NCBI RefSeq assembly: GCF_022436485.1
Contig: NZ_JAKUDO010000001.1
Span: forward strand, 1,550,001 to 1,614,000
DNA length: 64,000 nt
Origin: Agrococcus sp. ARC_14
GTDB taxonomy: Bacteria; Actinomycetota; Actinomycetes; Actinomycetales; Microbacteriaceae
Reading direction: 5' to 3'
The position numbers and the translations under genes are program-made. Of the stretch, positions 52,265-61,823 are shown in pieces (positions within the stretch are counted from its first letter, which is position 1; each line of letters opens with the position of its first letter). The notes below the pieces were generated by a model, which had not been told where the DNA came from, did not search any database, and saw nothing but the letters and a program-made list of their open reading frames with translations.

Positions 52265-53656
52265 ATGAGCGCGGAGTACGACATTGACCTGGCCGTAATC
52301 GGGTCGGGAGGAGCCGCGATGGCAGCAGGTATCGCGGCCCGCAAGGCGGGTGCCGAGGTCGTACTGATCGAGCGCGGCGCTCTGGGCGGGACCTGTGTGA
52401 ATGTCGGCTGTGTTCCGTCCAAGACCCTGCTGGCCGCTGCCGGAACCCGGCACAGTGCGCTAACCAACCCGTTCGACGGCGTTCCCACCTTCGCCGACGG
52501 CGTGGACCTGGACGCGCTGGTGGCGCAGAAAGTTGAGTTGATCGACCGACTCAAGCAGCACAAGTACACCGCGGTCGCTGAGGCGTGGGGGTTCCCGCTG
52601 ATCTCCGGTGAGGCGCGATTCACCGACAAGGACACGGTGGAGGTCGACGGGAAGCCGCTGCGGGCACGGTCCTACGTGATCGCGACCGGTTCGCAGCCCA
52701 CGGTGCGCGGTATCGACGGGATCGAGGACGTGGAGTACTTGACGTCGACTACTGCGATGGAATTGACCGAGGTGCCCGAGTCACTGGTGATCATCGGTGG
52801 CGGCTTTGTCGGGATGGAGCAGGCCCAGCTGTTCGCTCACCTCGGCGCTCGCGTGACTGTGATCGGGCGCCTGGCGCCGCACGCGGAGCCGGAGTTGCGC
52901 GAGGTCATGGCCGGTGTGTTCGGCGATGACGGTATCGCCGTGATCGCCGAACACGCGACCGGCGTCGAGACCGCCGAGGAAGGCGGCGTCAGAGTGATCA
53001 CCGCGTCCGGGAACCAGGTGACTGCGGAGCGACTGTTGCTGGCGACCGGCCGGCACGCCGACACCCTCGCGTTGGATCTCCCGGCAGCCGGAGTCGACAC
53101 CGACGCCCGGGGCTTCGTCGTGATCGACGAACACCAGGCCACGTCCAACCCGCGGGTGTATGCAGCGGGCGACGTTGCGGGCACGCCGCAGTACGTGTAC
53201 GTCGCCGCCGCCTCTGGACGGGTCGCCGCCGTCAACGCACTCGCCGACGGTGGGACCAAGCCTGAGACGGTGGACTACACGGGCCTGCCGGCGGTGATGT
53301 TCACCCGCCCACAGTTGGCCTCGGCAGGGCTCACTGAAAAAGAAGCGCTTGAGCAAGGCCTCCCGTGTACCTGCCGCCTCTTGGCGTTGGAGGACGTGCC
53401 GAGAGCACTGGTGAACCGCGACACTCGCGGCGCGTTGAAACTGGTCGCCGACGCCAGCACCGGCAGGGTCCTAGGCGTCCACGCGGTCGCCGACGGAGCG
53501 GGCGAGATCATGCTCGCCGCCACTTACGCGATCAAGGCCGAGATGACCGTCGACGACCTCGCCGACACCTGGGCTCCCTACTTGACTATGGCCGAGAGCC
53601 TGCGGATCGCCGCCGGGCTGTTCCGCAACGAACTACCCACCTCCTGCTGTGCCTGA
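52265..53656 (+). CDS. merA: mercuric reductase
   Basis: 463 aa from ATG 52265 with GGAGGAG upstream. Flavin disulfide reductase with VIGSGGAAMAAG, redox GGTCVNVGCVPSK (Cys44, Cys49), NADPH site VIIGGGFVGMEQ and AAGDVAGTPQYVYVAA. The C-terminal vicinal pair LPTSCCA (Cys461, Cys462) that hands Hg(II) to the active site is present, which separates MerA from lipoamide dehydrogenases. No N-terminal HMA domain. No merT, merP or merB is nearby, so Hg(II) entry must use another route. Confidence 0.93.
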   Translation: MSAEYDIDLAVIGSGGAAMAAGIAARKAGAEVVLIERGALGGTCVNVGCVPSKTLLAAAGTRHSALTNPFDGVPTFADGVDLDALVAQKVELIDRLKQHKYTAVAEAWGFPLISGEARFTDKDTVEVDGKPLRARSYVIATGSQPTVRGIDGIEDVEYLTSTTAMELTEVPESLVIIGGGFVGMEQAQLFAHLGARVTVIGRLAPHAEPELREVMAGVFGDDGIAVIAEHATGVETAEEGGVRVITASGNQVTAERLLLATGRHADTLALDLPAAGVDTDARGFVVIDEHQATSNPRVYAAGDVAGTPQYVYVAAASGRVAAVNALADGGTKPETVDYTGLPAVMFTRPQLASAGLTEKEALEQGLPCTCRLLALEDVPRALVNRDTRGALKLVADASTGRVLGVHAVADGAGEIMLAATYAIKAEMTVDDLADTWAPYLTMAESLRIAAGLFRNELPTSCCA

Positions 53657-53730
53657 CCCGACCCGGGCAGCCCGGCCGTACCGCATGCTCGGCATCGGGC
53701 AGTGCCGACTTCACCAGCACGCGCCTCCAA

Positions 53731-53759
53731 TTCTGGTTGGTGCACTATTTGCATCAACC
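53731..53759. repeat. inverted repeat downstream of merA
   Basis: CTGGTTGgTGCA and TGCAtCAACCAG pair around CTATT, 75 bases after the merA stop. It could be a terminator or a DNA-binding site. The rest of 53657-53984 shows no gene. Confidence 0.5.
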
Positions 53760-53984
53760 AGGAGCGGCGCCCGTCGGCCGGCGTCCGACCCTGCGCGGAA
53801 AACGCCCGGTCAGGAGCGGGTTTTGATGGGATTTGTTTGCTGACTTGGGCCTCAGGGAGAGTGGGGCCGGAGCTAGAGAAGGGGTCCAGCGGCGCCGACT
53901 GCAGCGGCGCGCAGCCCACCCGACTGCTTCGAGCTCCTCCGGTCGATCTCCGATACGTTGACAGCGACCGGGTGAGGAGATGTC

Positions 53985-54888
53985 ATGGGCGGAGGCGCTG
54001 CACTGTACGGGGATGACAACTGGGTGCTCACCCGAATCGTGCGTCTGCGCGATGAAGGGGCCGACATCATCTCCAGCACCGTCGGCCACCCTGACATGTC
54101 AGCAGAGGAGCGCGCGGAGGTCAACCGTACCGTCCACCGCCTCGCGGACGGGGCGCTGGTGGACCTCGACGAAATGTTCGGCGGCGCGTGGCGAGCAACG
54201 CTCACGGCGCTAGGGCTCGCGCATTACGCTGCGGTTCAGCAGAAGCGAGGGTCGCGGCTCGAGAAGCGGCGCCACTACCGGCTCGCATACCTGACTTGGA
54301 TCTACGAGCACGATGAGGGCTCAATGCTGCAGGCCGATGACTTCCTCGCCTCCGGCGCTCTCTGGTTCGGCGAGCCGGTGGCTGAGGAGGATCTACACGA
54401 GGCGGGTAGATGGCTGAAAGAGCAGGGCTACGTCGACGGCCCTGGAGTGGGGGGAGGTCGCCCGGACCCGCTTCGCGTGAAGATCACTCCCCGGGGCTCT
54501 CAGGCGATCGAGCACGAGCTGCCGCTCGGCGCGCCCGACCCGGCGCCGAGCGCGACGCATACCTACTCGATCGGCACGATAAACGGGCCAGCGGCGATCG
54601 CGCAGGGCTCGACCAACGTCACTCGGTGGGGACTGGCGCGAACTCGCGCAGGCTATGGCCGTCGTGATCGAGTCGTTGCAAGCGTCGCTTCCGGATGCGG
54701 CCCGCGAGGAGTTCGCGAAGCACGCGGAGACGCTGCGCGGGGAGGCGGCTCGCAGTGATGGCGACGAAAGCAAGACGCGAACGGTACTCACGAAGATTGC
54801 GGAGTCCGCGGCGAGTGGCGGCGCCGGCGCCGCCGCGACCGCTCTAGCCACGTTCGCGGCTGCCGCGATGGGCTTGCCGATCGGGTGA
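53985..54888 (+). pseudogene. unidentified two-part protein, frameshifted
   Basis: The first frame (53985 to ~54630) encodes a plausible helical N-terminus with a winged-helix-like region (HDEGSMLQADDFLASGALWF, then LKEQGYVDGPGVGGG, DPLRVKITPRGSQAIE) and a TYSIGTINGPAAIAQGSTNV segment. The frame ending at 54888 continues with GDWRELAQAMAVVIESLQAS, KHAETLRGEAARSD and an Ala/Gly-rich hydrophobic end. A one-base change near 54620-54632 joins them into one ~300-residue protein. The GxINGPAxIAQGS stretch resembles linkers in small effector or toxin-like proteins. No function assigned. Confidence 0.5.
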
Positions 54889-55020
54889 ATAGCTCGACGA
54901 CTTCGTCGTGGTCGCCGGCGGCCAGGCCGTCCTCGTGCTCATCGCCGACGGCGCACCATTCGCCGGCGTCGGCATCGCCTGCTAGCTCGGCGTCAGCGGT
55001 TGAACGCCACTGACTCGGCC

Positions 55021-55395
55021 TCAGCGGCCGCTTCGGGTGAGTTCAAACAGAGACACCTCGTCATGCACCTGGCGCTCGCGATGCCGCCTTGCCTGGCGTT
55101 CACGGGCACGAGCCTTCACGAGCATCGCGAGGCTCACCGAGCCGATGGCCACCATCTTTAGAGCGTTCCAAATCCCGATCAAAACGACGAGATGCAGCCA
55201 TCCTGGTCCACCGTTCTCGATGAGCGCGGTGGACCAGGAGGCGACGAGCAAGTAGGGAACGGCCAGGAGCATGGCGGGCAAGGCCCACTTCAGTCCTCTC
55301 CTGGAGCGGATCAGGTCGAGCACGATGTTGCTCGGCATGTATCGGCGCAGGTAGTAGCGGACCTCTGCGCTGGCGGTCCACAATAGGCGGATCAT
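55021..55395 (-). CDS. conserved membrane protein of mobile elements
   Basis: 124 aa. N-terminal amphipathic region (MIRLLWTASAEVRYYLRRYM), two TM helices (~37-58 and ~66-92) around a conserved ENGGPGWL loop, and a basic C-terminal tail (RERQARRHRERQ). Similar proteins, often mis-named sulfate permease, recur on actinobacterial plasmids and conjugative elements. It sits 142 bases before the MobF relaxase stop. Function unknown. Confidence 0.6.
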   Translation of the reverse strand: MIRLLWTASAEVRYYLRRYMPSNIVLDLIRSRRGLKWALPAMLLAVPYLLVASWSTALIENGGPGWLHLVVLIGIWNALKMVAIGSVSLAMLVKARARERQARRHRERQVHDEVSLFELTRSGR

Positions 55396-55536
55396 GATGG
55401 GCTCCTCTCAACACGCGAGTACGTCGTCGTGACGGTGCGTGGAGAGTGACCCGGAGGTCTGCCGCGAACGGCCCAAAGGTAAGGAGAAATCCGCCTCACC
55501 TTCAACGTTACGCCGCGATGGCGGCATTTGGAAGGA

Positions 55537-58500
55537 TCAGATGCTGCGCCCCGCCTGAGACTGACTGCGCGTGGCGCGATGGCTACCTGCCTCTGTTGGA
55601 CGGTTCGCATCGGCGGAGACATGGAGCGCCTGGTCGAGAGCAGCCCTTGCCCGCGCGGCGTCGATCTTCTGCGCGGCCATCTCGGGCGGAACACCGAGGG
55701 GAGTGTCGTCGGGGACTTGGTAACGGTCTCGGTAGGCGGCGACCACTCGCGCGGCCTTTCGCCACCTCGTGACCTGCTGACGGTCGCGCGGCGTCGCGCC
55801 GAGCGCCCTGGTCCAGGGCGCTGCCTCAGTCAGTGCGGTGTCGAGCACGGCGTCGGCGCGAGCTTCGATCAGGGCCTCTCGTTCGTTGAGGGCGGCTCGC
55901 ATCTCGACGTCCGCCACGCCGTGCGCCTGCGGGAGAAGGCCGGCGATGAGCCTCGGTGGCTTGCGGGTCCGCCCCGATCCGGCGGGGCGGGCGGCTGCTT
56001 GCTCGACGCGGTAGCGGAGGACTGCAGCGATGTCGTCGGCGTCGTCGAGCCCGCGGGCTGCAACGAGACGCGGCAGCAGCGCGTCGAGATCATGGTGGTT
56101 GGATTCGGCGCGGCGGAGTTCGGCGGCCAGCGGGCCAAATGCCTCGGACTGGATGGCGCTTTCTGTTTGCTCGTCGGTGAGTCCAGAACCACGGACGAGG
56201 GTGGCCCAACGGTCCTGCTGGGCCGCAGCCGCGATGGTTTCGTACTCGGCTGCGAGCTGGGCGATCGAGCCCCACTGTTCCTGCTCGGCGGCGATGGTCT
56301 CGTGTGCCGATAGGTCGGCTCCGCTGTGTTGCAGAACGCCGTAGAGCACGTTTCGCGCGGTGGCATCGGGATCGTCGCCTGGGTGAGGCTGTGCATGGTC
56401 GTTGGCGCGGTCCAGCGTTACATAGGCGTGGTTCGAGTGCCGTCCTCGGGTCATCGCGACGTAGAAGTTCTCCCTGGTCGAGGTCGGCTCGACCAGCACG
56501 TGCGCCGTGTCGGTCGTGACCCCTTGGGCGCGGTAGGCGGTAACCGCGTAGCCGAGATCGACGTGCTCGGCCACGTACGCCGCTGGGAGGAGGATGCTCC
56601 CGCCGAACCTACGTCCTCGTCTGCGGCTCGTGATGGTCCCGTCGTCGCGGACACCGGTGCCGACCCCGTAGTCTCGGGCGATGGTGATGGTCCCGTCGTC
56701 ACCGACGGCGGCGATGATCCATACGTCGCCGTTGCGCACCCAGTCCCGCCCCGTGATGGTGTGGAGCTTCCGGTCGTTCTTTCGGGTGATGATCGTGTCT
56801 CCGACGCCGGCTCCGGTGCCGTCGTGCAGCTCGGCCTCGCGATCGGGGTTCAGGGTGCCGTTGAGGATCAGCTCTGCCCTGGCGCGACGGTTGAGGGCGG
56901 TCACGTCCTCGTGGGTTTCAGCGATCAGCACCGACACCAGGCCCGCAATGCGGTCGGCGCGCCAGGCGCTGTAGGCGGCATCCGTCATGGTCTCTGCGTC
57001 GCCATCGTTGATGCGCTGATGCGCGAGGTAGGCGTCGATGGCATGGGTGCGTCCGTGGCGGAGGTCGAGTGAGGCGCTCTTCTCCCAGCTGTGGGTGAAG
57101 CGGTGGACGTCGACCAGCTCGGGGGCGTCGTGCCGGTCTTGGGCGATCATCGCGAACGTGCCGCCGGCGTCCACGGATTGCAGCTGGGCGTAGTCGCCGA
57201 CCAGCAGCACCTTCGCTCCAGCCCTCTGAGCAAGGTGCGTGATGCGGTCGAGCGAGAGGGTGCCCGCCAGCGAAGCCTCGTCGATGATGACGAGCTGACC
57301 TGCCTCGAACGCGGTGCCGTGGAGGAGGTGGTTCTGCCACCACTTCGCGGTGTTCTCCGTCGCGATCCCCAGTTCGTCGGCGAGCACGTGGGCGGCGACG
57401 GCCGATGGCGCGAGACCGACGACGGAACCGGCGCCATGCTCGGCCTCCCAGGCCCGGCGGAGAGCGTCCATGGCAGTGGTCTTGCCCGCGCCGGCGGGAC
57501 CGACCAGCACGTCAACCATCCGCCCCGATACGGCGATCCGCGACAAGGCGTCGGCTTGGTCGGCGCCGAGCATCCGACCGTCCGCATCGGGTCTGTGCGC
57601 GATTTGCTCGACCGTCGTCAGCGTCACCGTGGGGCCGGTGAGCAAGCTGGCGCGTTCGAGGAGTCTGTCCTCGGCCGCAAGCTGGGCCTCCGAGGTGAAC
57701 ACCGTCGAGCTCCTCGGGCGGAACACCGAGGTGCCGTCCGGTCTGCGGAAGACGACGGGTGAGGTGGCCAGGTCAGGCGGCGTCAGCCGGAGGGAGGCGA
57801 GTTCGGCGGCGTCGGAGACCATCGCGACGATGGCTTCTCGATCTTGCATGGTGGCGAACCGCCAGCCCATCGTCTGCCTGGATGCCTCGGCGATGAGGTT
57901 CCACCGGCGCCACGTCGAGCGCTTCTCGCCGACTATCTCCACGACCGAACGGCCCAGTTCGCCGATCACGTCGAGTGGAACGTCGTCAGCGCGCAGGAGC
58001 AGTGGCTTGTCGTTGTCGGTGAGGTTGCGCGCCCACATCGTCGCGTCCTGGCCCAGCGTCTTGGCCGCGCGAGTCCTCCACTCCGAGGTGAGGTCGGTAA
58101 GGGATCGGACCTGCTTCTCGGGCCGGGTGCTCAGCGTGGCCTGGGCCCGTAGCTTCATGATCGCCGCCGACCTCGGACGCCGCCCATGGTTGGCGACGTA
58201 CTCGGCGATGAGGCTGTCAGTCTCGGCGTCGATGTGGCGTGCACGGGTGGAGAACTCCGCGATCAGCTCCTCCGGTACCCCGGTGATCACCCAAGCTGGG
58301 TTATGGTCGCGACCCATCTCTCTGGCCTCCCATGCCACGCCGAAGGAGCGGGTCATGTGGTCAGCGAACACGGCTTCGTGCAGCTCGGAGAGGGCAACGA
58401 CGGCGGCGTGCATCGGCCGGCCGTCAAGCGAGCGCCACCTGCCGTCGAGGACGGTCTTGACCTTGTTGCTGATGACGACATGCGTATGGAGGTGGGGGTC

Positions 58501-59160
58501 GGCGGCGCGGGAGTCGAAGTGATCGAACGCCGTGGCGACCAGCCCGGTGACGTCGACCTGTGCAACCGCGCCGTCACCGGCGGTTGCGCCGGTACGGGTG
58601 GCCGCAACCTCGCGCTCCATGAACGCAACCACCTCCGCAACGGCCCGATGGTGCGCCTCACCGATCAGCGCCTGCACCCCTGCGTCAGCAACCGCCCACA
58701 ACACCGACGCGGACTTCGGGATCGAGAACGTGAAGTCGAACCCCGCCACCGCACGTCGCCTTTTACTCCCGGTCTCCTCCGCCACGATCTGCGCGACAGC
58801 TTCGCCTTTCGCGCCAGGCGTCAGCGAAGGATCCAGGTCGGCGATCCGGCCCTCGATTCTTTCCACCGGAGTCTTGTAGATGGGGAATGCCAAGCCGAGC
58901 GGATCGCCGGTGATCGGATCGCGTCCCATTCCCATCAAGAGTTGGAGTTGCGGCTCTGAGACGTGATCACCGTCCGACAGCTCCCCGCGGCCAAGGGCAG
59001 AGACTCCGGTGCCGAGCCAGCGGCCCGGCGGGGTGCCGACTGCCACGTAGTAGCGGGTCAGGGGCGTTGACAGCGGCCTATCGCCGTCGGCGGCCGCGAT
59101 CGTCTTGAGTAGGTACTTGTAGCCGTCGCCCGCCGACATCACACGCATCGAAACCGTCAC
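55537..59160 (-). CDS. MobF-family conjugative relaxase-helicase
   Basis: 1207 aa from GTG 59160 with GGGAGG five bases upstream. N-terminal TrwC-type relaxase (~1-330): GFDFTFSIPKSASVLWA and the metal-binding ADPHLHTHVV histidines; the catalytic Tyr is probably in the first 40 residues (TRYYVAVG or YKYLL). Helicase domain (~500-900): Walker A GPAGAGKTTAM, VIIDEASLAG, LLVGDYAQLQSV and TAYRAQGVTTDTAHV. It nicks oriT and unwinds the transferred strand. No mating-pore genes are in the window, so transfer would need other genes outside. Confidence 0.93.
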   Translation of the reverse strand: MTVSMRVMSAGDGYKYLLKTIAAADGDRPLSTPLTRYYVAVGTPPGRWLGTGVSALGRGELSDGDHVSEPQLQLLMGMGRDPITGDPLGLAFPIYKTPVERIEGRIADLDPSLTPGAKGEAVAQIVAEETGSKRRRAVAGFDFTFSIPKSASVLWAVADAGVQALIGEAHHRAVAEVVAFMEREVAATRTGATAGDGAVAQVDVTGLVATAFDHFDSRAADPHLHTHVVISNKVKTVLDGRWRSLDGRPMHAAVVALSELHEAVFADHMTRSFGVAWEAREMGRDHNPAWVITGVPEELIAEFSTRARHIDAETDSLIAEYVANHGRRPRSAAIMKLRAQATLSTRPEKQVRSLTDLTSEWRTRAAKTLGQDATMWARNLTDNDKPLLLRADDVPLDVIGELGRSVVEIVGEKRSTWRRWNLIAEASRQTMGWRFATMQDREAIVAMVSDAAELASLRLTPPDLATSPVVFRRPDGTSVFRPRSSTVFTSEAQLAAEDRLLERASLLTGPTVTLTTVEQIAHRPDADGRMLGADQADALSRIAVSGRMVDVLVGPAGAGKTTAMDALRRAWEAEHGAGSVVGLAPSAVAAHVLADELGIATENTAKWWQNHLLHGTAFEAGQLVIIDEASLAGTLSLDRITHLAQRAGAKVLLVGDYAQLQSVDAGGTFAMIAQDRHDAPELVDVHRFTHSWEKSASLDLRHGRTHAIDAYLAHQRINDGDAETMTDAAYSAWRADRIAGLVSVLIAETHEDVTALNRRARAELILNGTLNPDREAELHDGTGAGVGDTIITRKNDRKLHTITGRDWVRNGDVWIIAAVGDDGTITIARDYGVGTGVRDDGTITSRRRGRRFGGSILLPAAYVAEHVDLGYAVTAYRAQGVTTDTAHVLVEPTSTRENFYVAMTRGRHSNHAYVTLDRANDHAQPHPGDDPDATARNVLYGVLQHSGADLSAHETIAAEQEQWGSIAQLAAEYETIAAAAQQDRWATLVRGSGLTDEQTESAIQSEAFGPLAAELRRAESNHHDLDALLPRLVAARGLDDADDIAAVLRYRVEQAAARPAGSGRTRKPPRLIAGLLPQAHGVADVEMRAALNEREALIEARADAVLDTALTEAAPWTRALGATPRDRQQVTRWRKAARVVAAYRDRYQVPDDTPLGVPPEMAAQKIDAARARAALDQALHVSADANRPTEAGSHRATRSQSQAGRSI

Positions 59161-59413
59161 GCCCACCTCCCGGTCGTACGAGACAGGTGAGCACCCGCCT
59201 CCCGTAATTTCTGTTGCCAGGGAGCGCCCTCCCCCTCGACCTGCAAGAGGCGTGTGGCCTCAGCAGGAGGTCGGAGCGCCGGCCGGGGACAGAGGGCCTC
59301 ACCGGCGGTCTCGATCGGGCGTGGCCAGAGGTCGCTCAGGTCGGTGAGTGCGTGTGTCGGGGTCGTGCACCCGACGGGTGACCAGCTCGGCATCAGTTCT
59401 CGACGAGGAGTGC
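59161..59413. other. intergenic region upstream of relaxase, possible oriT
   Basis: 253 bp between the relaxase and the dcm remnant. It holds a small inverted repeat GTCGGG-GTCGTGCA-CCCGAC around 59356-59375, as might flank a nick site. Position suits an origin of transfer, but no nic consensus is recognised. Confidence 0.25.
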
Positions 59414-59790
59414 ATGTCGGGACGACCGTCAGTCGCAGCGCTCCTCATGCACCAACCTAACGCCGGCAGCGAATCACGGCTCAGGATGGGATCGCTATTC
59501 AGCGGCGACGGTGGCCTCGACCTCGCCGTGGAGCACGTCTTCAACGCCAGAACGGTATGGTTCTCCGAACTCAACGAGCCCGTCGCCCGGGTCTTCTCCA
59601 GGCACTGGCCGGATGCGCCGAACCTTGGCGACATCACGACCATCGACTGCAGCCAGGTCAAGCCCGTGCACATCCCCATCGGCGGGTGCTCCGCCAAGAC
59701 GTGTCCACCGTCGGCAAGCGCGCCGGCATCGCATCAGGCTCACGTTCGGATTGTCGGCACACATGGCCGCAGCCCCACGACATCTGACGT
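59414..59790 (+). pseudogene. C5-cytosine DNA methyltransferase remnant with broken catalytic motif
   Basis: ATG 59414 leads to MGSLFSGDGGLDLAVEHVFN (motif I, SAM site), VWFSELNEPVARVFSRHWPD (motif II) and NLGDITTID (motif III). The expected GGYPCQDVSTVGKRAGIASG follows, but the DNA reads GGGTGCTCCGCCAAGACGTG, one base short. The frame breaks inside the PCQ motif, removing the catalytic Cys; QDVSTVGKRAGIASGSRS continues in another frame. Similarity ends near 59790. Remnant of a restriction-modification or orphan methylase. Confidence 0.7.
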
Positions 59791-59831
59791 TGACTCTAGA
59801 ACGGTGGCTCGTCGTCATCCCATGGTGCTAA

Positions 59832-61823
59832 TTAGGGTTCAGGCATCTCAACACCCTCAGCACCCACAGGTGACGTAGTGAAGGTCTGAGCGCCAATGAT
59901 CGACTGGCTCGCGACTTCCAAGGGCTGCAACCAACCTGCGGCGACAGACATAGTCCGGCTGTTTGGCTCTGTCTCCGGAGCGAGCGGACTGATTCTCACG
60001 ATCACCGGCACCTGGGCAGAGACACCAGCCACGACGCAGACGCCTCTAGGGAGGATGGGCAACTGTTCGAAGGAGACGCGGTCCAGGTAGGCGACAGCTT
60101 TCTCAATCGCCTGCACGTCCAGATTGTTGACGAGGCGGTGGAGGAAGTAGTTGTGGAGCTGCGAGATGATCGTGGGTGAGATGTCGTGGGGACGTTGGCT
60201 GGCCAATGTCAAGAACACGCCGAACTTGCGACCCTCCTTAACAATCTCTTCGAACGTCTCTAGCCGGTAGTCGCGCCAGGCCTCGCTCTCGCGTGACGAC
60301 TCCAACGACAAGATGTTATGCGCCTCGTCGATGATGAGGTTGAGGTACCGCGCGTTGGTGGGGTCGTTCTCCTTTTTCTGGTCGTACAGGTGCTTGCAGA
60401 GCAGCATCGGGATGACCTTGCGCATCGACAAGTTCACGTCCCGCAGCGAGACGACGATCAGGGGTTCGTCGTATGCCTGGTCGTCGTCGACGACGGTTAT
60501 CAGTTTCTTGATGTCGGGCACTCGTGTTTCGAGGCGCTTGAGCAGCGGCGACAGATGCTCACGGTTGGAGAAGCCACTGATGATGTCGTTGTAGTATTGG
60601 AGCACGATCTTGAACCGAATCAGGTCGACACCCGGTTCGATCGTCGAGAAGTCGATCGGGAGCGCCACGACTTTGTCCTTCGTAAGCGACTCCCAGGTCG
60701 AATGATCCGGGTCGACGTAGCGACTCCATTCGCCCCAGAAGAACTTCCCCATCGTTGCGTTGTAGTGGAGGTTCGTCTGGAAATCATCTATCAGGTCGGT
60801 CAGTTCTCGGGGCGCCGTCGAACCGAGACATGTCTGGACCTCGGCCAAGAGGTTTAGCAGGGTCTGCCGGTCGACGGACTTGTCGCTGCTCTTCGTCGCG
60901 CGAAGGACCATATCGCCAAGAACGGTCAACAAGTCGTTGGGGTCTGCGAGCCGTCGATCCCAGTAGTCACTGTTGAGAACGCGCGCGAGGAACGGGGCCT
61001 GCGTCTTCTCGGTGGCATCGAGGAGGACCGTCCAGAATTCCAGGTCACTCACCGCGCTCGATGGAAGCGGCAGGCGGGGGCCACTGTCACGACGCGTGCT
61101 GAGGGCGTACTCGCGCTTATTCGCATCACCGGTCAGCACGGCGGTGGAGCGACTGTCCCCGTCTGATGGGTCGCGATTGAGGTACTCGCCATTGAAGTCA
61201 ATCAGCACGAACTGCGACTTTTGGCGGAAGCTGTCTATTGCACCGTATCGATCGAACAGTTCGTGGTAGAGCTTTGCTAGCGTGTATGACTTACCGCTGC
61301 CGGTGTTGCCGAAAATCCCCACATGACTGGCGAAGATCGCGTCTACACCGACCGACACGCGCTGTGTAGGTTCCATCGCCAGAACGCCCAGTTCGATGGG
61401 GGTGTCCGAGTCCTCGACGAATGCGTGCAGGAGGCCAAACTCGACCTCTGTGAGGATGAAGCACTCGTTGTCGAGGAGCGGCATCTCTCGTACTCCCCGC
61501 TCGAAGCGCCCGCCCTCGATGTACCCGATGAGACTGACCTGGAGACGGCGGTTCATCGGGTCGACTCCGCGCTTGTAGATGGGTGACGCGCTCCGGTCCT
61601 GCTCGATGACCTCGCCATCAACCTTGGCGATCAGTTCCGAAAAGCCTTTGATGATCTTGAGATACCCACCAACGGCAACGTTGCGGACTATGCCGCCTCG
61701 GAAGAGTAAGTGCGAGCCGTTCTTGAGTTTGTCGACGGCGACGTGGACTTGTCTACCCTCGACCGAGACGACGCGACCAACCCGGAAGACGTCGTCCAGG
61801 TCGACCACGTCCCCCTCAAACAT
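59832..61823 (-). CDS. herA: HerA-family ATPase of a SIR2-HerA defence operon
   Basis: 663 aa from ATG 61823, which overlaps the sir2 stop by eight bases. N-terminal HAS-barrel-like region (~1-140), Walker A GIFGNTGSGKSYTL (~170), Walker B LNLIIDEAHNIL, the sensor ASQRPHDIS and a C-terminal segment around LPRGVCVVAG. HerA hexamers translocate on DNA; with SIR2 partners they form anti-phage complexes that deplete NAD+ or cut DNA. Third gene of the three-gene operon. Confidence 0.88.
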   Translation of the reverse strand: MFEGDVVDLDDVFRVGRVVSVEGRQVHVAVDKLKNGSHLLFRGGIVRNVAVGGYLKIIKGFSELIAKVDGEVIEQDRSASPIYKRGVDPMNRRLQVSLIGYIEGGRFERGVREMPLLDNECFILTEVEFGLLHAFVEDSDTPIELGVLAMEPTQRVSVGVDAIFASHVGIFGNTGSGKSYTLAKLYHELFDRYGAIDSFRQKSQFVLIDFNGEYLNRDPSDGDSRSTAVLTGDANKREYALSTRRDSGPRLPLPSSAVSDLEFWTVLLDATEKTQAPFLARVLNSDYWDRRLADPNDLLTVLGDMVLRATKSSDKSVDRQTLLNLLAEVQTCLGSTAPRELTDLIDDFQTNLHYNATMGKFFWGEWSRYVDPDHSTWESLTKDKVVALPIDFSTIEPGVDLIRFKIVLQYYNDIISGFSNREHLSPLLKRLETRVPDIKKLITVVDDDQAYDEPLIVVSLRDVNLSMRKVIPMLLCKHLYDQKKENDPTNARYLNLIIDEAHNILSLESSRESEAWRDYRLETFEEIVKEGRKFGVFLTLASQRPHDISPTIISQLHNYFLHRLVNNLDVQAIEKAVAYLDRVSFEQLPILPRGVCVVAGVSAQVPVIVRISPLAPETEPNSRTMSVAAGWLQPLEVASQSIIGAQTFTTSPVGAEGVEMPEP

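Noticed and set aside
54889..55020. short frame DDFVVVAGGQAVLVLIADGA
   Set aside because: About 30 strand-like residues without start or partner; too short and isolated to call.
59356..59375. oriT nick site
   Set aside because: Only a short inverted repeat is seen; no MobF nic consensus could be recognised, so it is noted as a possibility only.
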